This document shows positions 6,992 to 16,100 of a DNA stretch of 18,556 nt, piece after piece. The notes under the pieces are model-generated. The model searched no databases. It saw nothing but the letters and a program-made list of their open reading frames with translations, and was not told the DNA's origin. How positions within the stretch are numbered: position 1 is the first letter of the stretch; every line of letters begins with the position of its first letter. The position numbers were made by a program, and so were the translations under genes. The DNA comes from an uncultured bacterium (GTDB lineage: Bacteria > Bacteroidota > Bacteroidia > Bacteroidales > Paludibacteraceae): assembly GCA_947074225.1 (NCBI GenBank), contig CAMTOX010000002.1:1-18556 (forward strand), read 5' to 3'.

Positions 6992-7072
6992 ACTAAAACA
7001 ATGATATTGTATTTATGCGCTCACTCTTCTTAATTATTATTTTCAAATGCTATATATTGCGCACATAGATAC

Positions 7073-7112
7073 AAAAAAGTTGCCCCTCAGACCACTATAT
7101 CCGAGGGGCAAC
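7073..7112 (-). terminator. Intrinsic terminator of the giant surface-protein gene
   Basis: A perfect 10-bp GC-rich stem (7103-7112 with 7079-7088; GTTGCCCCTC/GAGGGGCAAC) closes a 14-base loop and is followed on the minus strand by six U residues (7073-7078). It starts 23 bases after the stop codon. This is the only classical stem-plus-U-tract terminator in the window. Confidence 0.9.
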
Positions 7113-7135
7113 CCTTAACTAATTAGAATGATATG

Positions 7136-10100
7136 TTACTTAACAATCACCTTACCATAAATGATTCGGTTACTGTTTGTTTTAACACGTACCATATAAA
7201 CACCACTTGCTTCGAAGTCGCTAATGCGAATTGGTAATGTGTCAGGATGTAATAACTTAACACGTTCACCTGCGCTATTAAATACCTCTACTTCAAGATC
7301 ACGTAACTCGGCATCGGTTAAGTTTGCATTAATAATCACTTCACCATCCTTGCGGATTGGGTTTGGATAGATATCCAAGAAGTCATTACCATAAACATCG
7401 CTTAACGATACTGGACGTACATCAAGTGTTACAGTATAAATACTATCACAACCTGCGGCAGTCTTACGGTTCAACGAATAAGTTGAACTTCCGTGAGGAG
7501 TGGTTTCTGTAAATACTGTATCCAAATATATAAATGGAAGTACTGTATCGGCAATCTGATAATAGTCTGTGAAATGATACTCACGGTTCACTTGAAGAAT
7601 CAAAGTGTAAACCACATCACAACCATTTGAACCTACTATAGTGTCTGAATAAACACCTGTAGCATTATAGTTCTTACCACGCCATGTGTATGGAAGATCC
7701 CCTTCACATACATCGGCTACAGTCTCATTATTAACACCACCAATAATTGTCAATGTCAATACCAATGCACTATCACAACCATAGGATGAAGAAGTTACTC
7801 TTCTGTAAGTACCGGCTGTGGTAATATTTTGGAATCCATGTTTTGTATAAACATCGCCCGCACACATTGAATCAGTAATATTGGTTACTGTATTCGGATG
7901 TACCGTGATATTTATGGTCACTACAGAGTCTACACTTGCTCCTGATATTACTCTTGAGAAAGAGTAAACACCTGGAGTAGGCATCTCTGAGGATGCAACA
8001 TTAAATCCATGACCTATGTAACCATAACCCATACATGCATTGTCATACAATTGAGATGATTTTGCAGGACGTATAGCAACATCACGTAAATGTAAATAAT
8101 TATCTCCACCACTTTGTTTAGATTCCATATAGAAACCTATCATAATATTGTCGCCAATATATTTAGCTAAATCTACAGAGTAACGAGCACCTGTTTGTGG
8201 TATACCACTTAAAGTGTAATCACCGGTAGAATCATTCCAAAGTGTAACATCCGACATACTCCAGCTGCTTCCACCATCGTCAGAAATTACAATAGCAAAA
8301 CTTTGTTGATCATTAACTGTTACTGTCGTAGACGATGAACTATAAGGAGTCAACGCAAGATCGAATGATAAAATTGCTGTTGTATCAATATAGAACGATG
8401 GAGTGGTTAACCAATAATAAGATGATGAACCATAAAGATTAACTCTAACGTGAGGTGTTGAGAAGCCTGCTGTGTTACCTGTAATAGTTGAAGTATAGCT
8501 CCAACCTGATGTTGAACTATTTAACGCTGTACCTGCTACGGCACTCGCTAAAGAAGTACTAGAACGTCTCCAACATGTTGGTGGGAAACTGGCAGCACTC
8601 AAACTTTCATAATATGGAATAGTAAGATAACTACAACTTGTTAATACTGTAATCTCATTCCAATCACTCTGTTCGGTAGCAGAACATATTTTACGTACAT
8701 AAGCTACATAAATACCATTATTCACAGCAAGAGAAACTGTATTGCCTGTTACAATAGTATCGGCAACTGTACCTGGTTGAGTTAAATCAGCAACATCAGA
8801 CATTCTGAACAATTTAACCTCACAAGGACTATTATCACCACCATTATTCCAAGTTAAAGTAATATTTGTACTGGTTACATTAGTTGCTTGCAAATTAGAT
8901 ATATTGCGACATGATGGAGCTAACTTAATCTCTATATCGTCAATATATACATAAGAATAAGCAGTGCCAGAAGTCTTAAAGGCTATATACTTACCTGTGC
9001 CTGTATAATTGCTAAAATAAATCTGTTTCTTCTCTATTGCACTTGCTACATTAGTATAAATAGTATCTACAGCAACAAATGTAGAAATATCATTTGGATT
9101 AGTCATCACACCTACTAATAAATAGTAAGATGTTGAACTTGCACGATGATAATAATTCAACTCTAAATCTCTAATGTCACTACCTGAAATTCTACTAGTA
9201 GCTGCATAAGAATAAATATTAGTTGTTCCATACATATACAATGAATTAGGAGCGCTTTGAATAGTTACAGAATTTACATAAGGATAAACAGAAGTAGAAT
9301 TAGTACCAAAATACCAACAAGCTACCTCATCTCTATTCAAGGTACCACTAGTATAAGAATCCCAATCTTCTACATAACTATTCAAGGAATCAATAATAAT
9401 ATCACTGCATCCTGTCATTGTAGTAATAACCTTCCAATCAGAATAAGTACTGTCATTACACAAGGAACGTACATACAAATTATAAGATGTTTGAGGCAAT
9501 AAACCTGTTGCATCATAGCTATTGGTTGTAATACGTGTGATATTCATAGTATCTAAAGCGTCATAGCTATAACTATCTGACGATATGAACACATCAAATG
9601 AATCGACAACACCTGCTATAAAGGTATAATAGATTGCATTACTTGTCAAACTATCAATAACTATCTCTGGTTTTGCGCATAATACTTTTGTTATACGTAT
9701 ATCGTCAATTGCAAATGCTGGATCGTGAGAAATTGAACCATCATTTCTCCAGCCAATTACCAACTGATAAATACTAGGCTCTGTAAATACTATCTCATTT
9801 TCTTGAGAATTCCAATTACCACCAGCAAGATTCAACTTAGCACCACCATCTAAAGATATCCATCCTGTAGGAGTGGTTGAAGTGGTTAACAATGAAGTTC
9901 CGGCAGATATTGAAGCTGTTTTAGGAGCTAAGTAAACACGTCCATAATCAAAAGTCGATTCACCTTCACAGCGCCAGAAATAATCTATATTATAAATACC
10001 AACTCCAAATTCAACATCGCGTACCGCATATACATAACTTGTAGAAGTACCATCGTAAGTATTACTTACGCCGCCATCTTGAGAAACATATAATGAACGA

Positions 10101-13100
10101 GCACCACTATTATTAGCTGCGGTTCCTACAACGAAACTATTAGCTTGAGTATCATTCAACAATGTAAATTTAAAATCGGACTCAAAGTCTATAACGACTG
10201 GAGCATGCAACGGATCTTTACTTGTTCTGAAACTATAAGTAAACCATTCTGTAGTATCACCACTAATACATATTACGCGTGAATAAACATAATATTGAGT
10301 CTCTTCTAACAAACCGGACAAACGTTCTGTCTTATTAATCGTCTTAACGTCATAAATAAGATTTGTGGTTATTGTATCCAGCATATTTGCGTGAATAGGA
10401 ACTTGAGAAACCTTATACAATATAGTATCAGATTTTGTACTCCATTCTATATCGGCATAAAGTCCTGAAATTAACTTCGCTGTTACCATTGGTGCTATAC
10501 ACTCTACCTCTTCAATAACAATATCGTCTATAGCTATTGGTGGGTTATTATCTAATGTTGCGTTATTACGCCAACCTACAACAACGCGATAAATACCCTC
10601 TGTAACAACTGTAAAGCGAGTTGTATTCGTTTGCCATGCAGTATCGCCATTCAACTGTACGCCACCATCTAGGATACAGGTAGCACCTGTTGGAATTGTA
10701 CTTGCCGACATTATATTGGTTCCTGAAGTCAAAGAAACACTACGAGGCACTAAGAATACACGAGCATAGTCATTCAACGCTTCACCCTGACATCTCCACT
10801 GATAATTAATATCAAAGGTTCCAGGAGTAAAGTACAACTCTGTATAAGCATACACTGTACTTGCCGTTGCCGAAAGTTGAGTAGAATAACTATTCGTTAA
10901 ACCACTATCGGCACTTATGTACAATGAATTCTCACCATTATAAGGAGCACCCGCACCTATATAGAACTGATTCTGCTGAGTACCATTCACTAATAACCAA
11001 CCTAAAGTTGACGACTCAAAGTCGCAGCTATATGGCAACTCACCTGGAGTGATAAACGAAGAAGAAATCCATGCACTTTCCAAAGTGGTATCGCATATAT
11101 TTCTAATATAAACATAATACTTTGTATTCATGCTTAAGCCACTTAAATAATAATGCAAATCAGTAGTAACACTATCCACAACATCGGCTACTGTGGTCAA
11201 TAAATCGTCCGCAGCTATTGGAGTTGTCGATATCTTCAAAATAGATGTGGCCGATTCTCTTACCCAAGATATCTTGGCAGAAGTACCTCTTACACTATCT
11301 ATAGTTGTGGTTGGTCGTAAGCAGTAAGGTTCTATAAAGAAGTCGTCTATACATAAACCTGGAGCTATACCACTGGAAGCATCATTATACCATCCAAATA
11401 TTACCATATATTCTCCGGCTGTGCTTACGTTAAGAATAATATTTTCATCTTTCCAAGTAGATTGTAAGTTCATCTTACGTTTTGCACCACGAGCCATATT
11501 CAAATCTAACCATCCTGAAGGAATATTTACTGTATCTTTATTTACTGTGCTACCTGGCGTTAACACGGCTCCGCTTGGAGCTATGAAACAACGACCATAG
11601 TCCCAAACGCTCTCACCACCGGCTTTCCACTTATAAGATAGTTGGTAGGTACCTACCGGAACATTAAAGGTCTTATAAGCATATACGGAAGAAGTTGACG
11701 ATGTAGTATAGCCGGCAGTTGTACCATTATCATTGGTAATATACATATAACTACCATTACTATATGCACCGTTATTAGCATCATTGCCTACGATAAAGTA
11801 ATTAGTTTGGCTGCCATTTTCAAATCCCCAAGCATGACCTACACTAAAGTCGGTATAATATGGTAAATCTGTTGGTAAGATGCTGGTATAAACGGTCAAC
11901 GGACCAACCCAACTACTTACACCGACGGTATCTCCACAATTAGCACGCACATATACCTCATACACTGACGATGGTAACAAACTATTTATGGTTACCATTT
12001 GCATTGAAGAAGAGATAATGGTTGCATCATTCGGATCAAAACCTACTGAACCACATACAACGTCCCAAGCACTCTCAGTGCCTATAACATCCCAATGTAT
12101 GCTAACAGAATTTGACGTAGCACCTGTACTTACTAAATTTATCGGACGTAAACAAGATGGAGTAACCTCTACTACCAAGTCATCTATATAGAAGTAACTT
12201 AAAGAATCTACTTTTATAGCAATATACTGACCTGTACCGGTATAGCTTGCCATATTAATTTGTTTAGCCTCGAAAACATTGACATCAGTTACCTTTACTC
12301 GGTTCACCTCTGTAAAGGTCGAAACATCTGTCGGATCACTCATAACACCCACCTGCAAGTAATAGTTTATATTGCTGGATCTGGCCATAAACGTTACGAA
12401 TAAATCACTCACATCGGCTATATTAAACTGTGGTAATACTGCATATGTATAACTGGTTGTATTTCCATAGAAATAAAGCGAACCTGGTGAGCTAACTTTA
12501 TAACTTGAACTTATGTATGGGTATAGTGTCGAAGAGGTATTGGTAGTATATCTACTCCAACAATCTACGAATGTACCTGTTCCTGTTCCATAAGTATCAA
12601 AAGATTCTGAATATGGAAGTTCTTCTATTCCACAAGCTGTTCTAAAGTGGTAAGCTTGAGAAAAACGTGGACCATATACATTATTCTCACACACCGGACG
12701 GATATATAAGTAATAATTTGTATATGCACTTAAACCTGTAAATGTTATACGGTTTGTTGTAACAACAGTATCGCAAATAAAGTTAGTTAACGTATCAATA
12801 TCATTTACATTATTTCCATAATTCGTTCTCAACAGTTGAACATGCCATACTGAATCGGAACTACTCATTGGAACCCAACTTATAGTTGCTCCATTACCTG
12901 TTACATTTAATGTCTGAATTGAACTTGGAGCTTTACAAGGTGCTAAAGTATCAATAAGAACATTATTTACATAGATAGTAGATATATTGCCATCGGACGA
13001 ACCATCTAACAATAATGTAATATAACCGCTACCATTTACTATTGGATTACCATTATAATCATCGCCAAAGTCAATATCTTCAAAACTTACTGAATAACCC

Positions 13101-16100
13101 TGACTTGTTGTTCCTAAGATAACGGTATCTACCAAAATAAACGACGACATATCGGCAGCATCTGGCAATACACCTATACGTAATTTACGCCCGGCAACAC
13201 TTGAAGAGGCTGTAAAATCCATATACATCTTTTCCATATTACCTATAAACTTAGGCAATATCACAGAATTCTTCACATAACGTATCGTAACTTCACCGGT
13301 TGTACTATTTGTACTTGTATAGTAATAACTCTGCATGCGCAATGCAAAAGAATCTGTACCATTTGGAGTAACTTTAAATGTTCCTGGACGATAGTCGCTA
13401 GTAACACTACCAAAAGTTTCATAATTAAACATCCAACACATTGGTAACACTTCTGCACCAACACCATAACCACTAAAGTTCTCTGTATATGGTAAAGACA
13501 AGTCACCACATAAGGTTCTAAATTCTTGTCCTTTCGACCAGAAACTTGGAGTACCATCACCACAATCTGCTTGTACATAGAAGAAATATCTTGTATTTGA
13601 AGTTAAATCTGTGATGTCGTAATAATTATCAACGTAATAACTTCCGGTAATATTCTCGATATCACCCATCTGAGTCTCTGGATCTATCGGTTCTGTAGAT
13701 ACTTTAATATTATAGGCCAAAGTATTCTGACCAGACCACATTAATTTAGCACTACTTGTGGTTAAACGCGATACAGATAAATCGCTAGGACGTTTACAAT
13801 CATTATCCCTAAACAAACTGAGATTATCTATTGCAAATGGAGGTTGTGTACCTACACTACCATCGTTTGCCCAATAAAGTACTAGATTGTAAATTTTAGG
13901 AACGGTAATCTCAAACTGACCCTCTACAGTTTGCCATGAATCGGAATTATTCAGTACACCGCCACCTAAATCAATATCCCAACCCCCAGATGGTAATGTT
14001 GTGGTAGTAATGTTTGAACGTACACCACCTTCAAAAGTAACACTTGGGTCTACCAATGCAAAACGTACGTAATCACAACATACCTCACCTTTACCTATCC
14101 AATCATACTCTATATTGTATATACCTGGATCAAAACGGAATGTTCTATAGGCATAAACATAAGTACTCTCACCAATATTATATACATGTGCCGCATTAAC
14201 ACCGGTATCTGTAGAGATATACAATTTCTTATCGTTAAGTCCCGGAGAGGCACCATAACCTATAATCCATTTACCTAAAGTAACATCCTCTGGATTTAAA
14301 ATTGTCCATTTTGAATTATCTAAAGCATCTTCAAAATCGGTTAACAATGGTAACGACTCTGGAGTTGCAGGTGTCGTAACAGACAATACGTTACTCCATT
14401 CGCTATAATCCGTCACATCGCAACGTGTACGTATATAGAAGTCATATTCTGTTAACGCTGACAAACCTATAATATCAACCGTTGTTTGAGTAGTTACTAT
14501 TGGAGTCATAGTAGACAAAGACGGAATAAAGCCGCGAGGACCATAAACCAACTCATAATCTAATATTCCTTGAACGGCACTCCAAGATAAAGAAACCATA
14601 GTATCTAAATTAGAAACAACGGCAAAATCAGAAGGAATTAGACATGATGGAATAAGTTCTATCTTAACATTATCCAACCAGAACCAATAATTTGTTGATG
14701 TTGTAACCTGTTGGAAACCAAGATACCAACTATTACCTGTCAATACAGTACTATCTAAATTAAATTCATAATACTGCATTGTACCCATTGAAGTAGAGAT
14801 AATAGATTGTAAAACCTCAAAAGTAGAAGTATCGTTCATATTACTCATCACACCCACATTCATCTGTCCAGATGTGGCGCTCTCTTGTTTCAAATAGAAA
14901 GAAACACGAACGGTATGAATATCTACATTAATCTCTGGGGTCACAATCATTGTATTACCACCACTGAAATAAATACAGTTTCCTGAACCACCATAACTAT
15001 TGGTGGTATTACTAACTACAGGAACTTTAGAACCATATAAATGCGACCAACAATTTGGTACAGCACCTACGGTTTCGCCCTCTAAGTCCGTATAGTAAGG
15101 AAGTATAGTTACTTCAGAGCAAATGGTGCTAAACGAATATTCTCTCCATAAACCTACCGTGTCACTACAATTAGATTGTATATAAACATAATATTTAGTT
15201 CCCATTTGCAAACCTGACAAGGCTTGAGATGTAGTAGATAAAGTACCATCGAAGATAGGAGCTGTCACAGCACTTGGATTTGATAACTGAGATGAAGATA
15301 CCTTAAGATTCCAACTGGTCTCACCATATTCCGATACCCAACTCAAAGATGCTGAATTTGAAGTAACATTGTCAATATTAATAGACGACGGAGAGATACA
15401 AGTTGGCAATAAATCTACTTCCATATTATCTATAGACCAATAATAAGAGGTAGAAGTACTTCCATTAACTCTGAATGCTATATGATTTCCTAATCCTACT
15501 AAGTCAATAGAATTCATATTAACATAATAACGCTTGGTTGTGGTCACATTAGGTCTTATACTTTCCACCAACTCAAAGGTTGCTGGATTGTTTGGATCAC
15601 TCATTACACCTACCTCAAAGGTTCCTCCCAAAGTAGCACTATAAGGAGTTAAGTCAAAACTTACTTGAAGCAAATTCAACTCTGTACCTATTGGAGGAGT
15701 TGCTGCGAATATGTTGATACCTGTTGTACCAGATACACGCAGAACATTATTACCCGAAACAAGTTTCACTTGAGGATAACTTGAAGATACTAATGGACGC
15801 GACCAACACGATGGGAAGGAAGCATCGGCATAAGAATCAAAATCATCAACATAAGGTATTGTATTTATTGAAGGACATTTTGTTGTAAATGAATACAACT
15901 CAGACCAACCTTGAGTAACATCGGTATGACAACTACTACGTACATAAACATAATAAAGAGTAGAAGCGGCCAAATTAGGAACATAACAAGAGTTTGTTGT
16001 GGTGGTTCCATTAAATACATTTGCCGGCACTGTCATGTCGCTCATAGCTACACTAGACACCTTAACTTCCCAAGAATTCTCGGCGGGAACATGATCCCAA

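Noticed and set aside
13273..13578. 101-codon minus-strand open frame inside the giant gene
   Set aside because: Same-strand shadow in another frame; the main frame continues through it with the expected FnIII and jelly-roll motifs.
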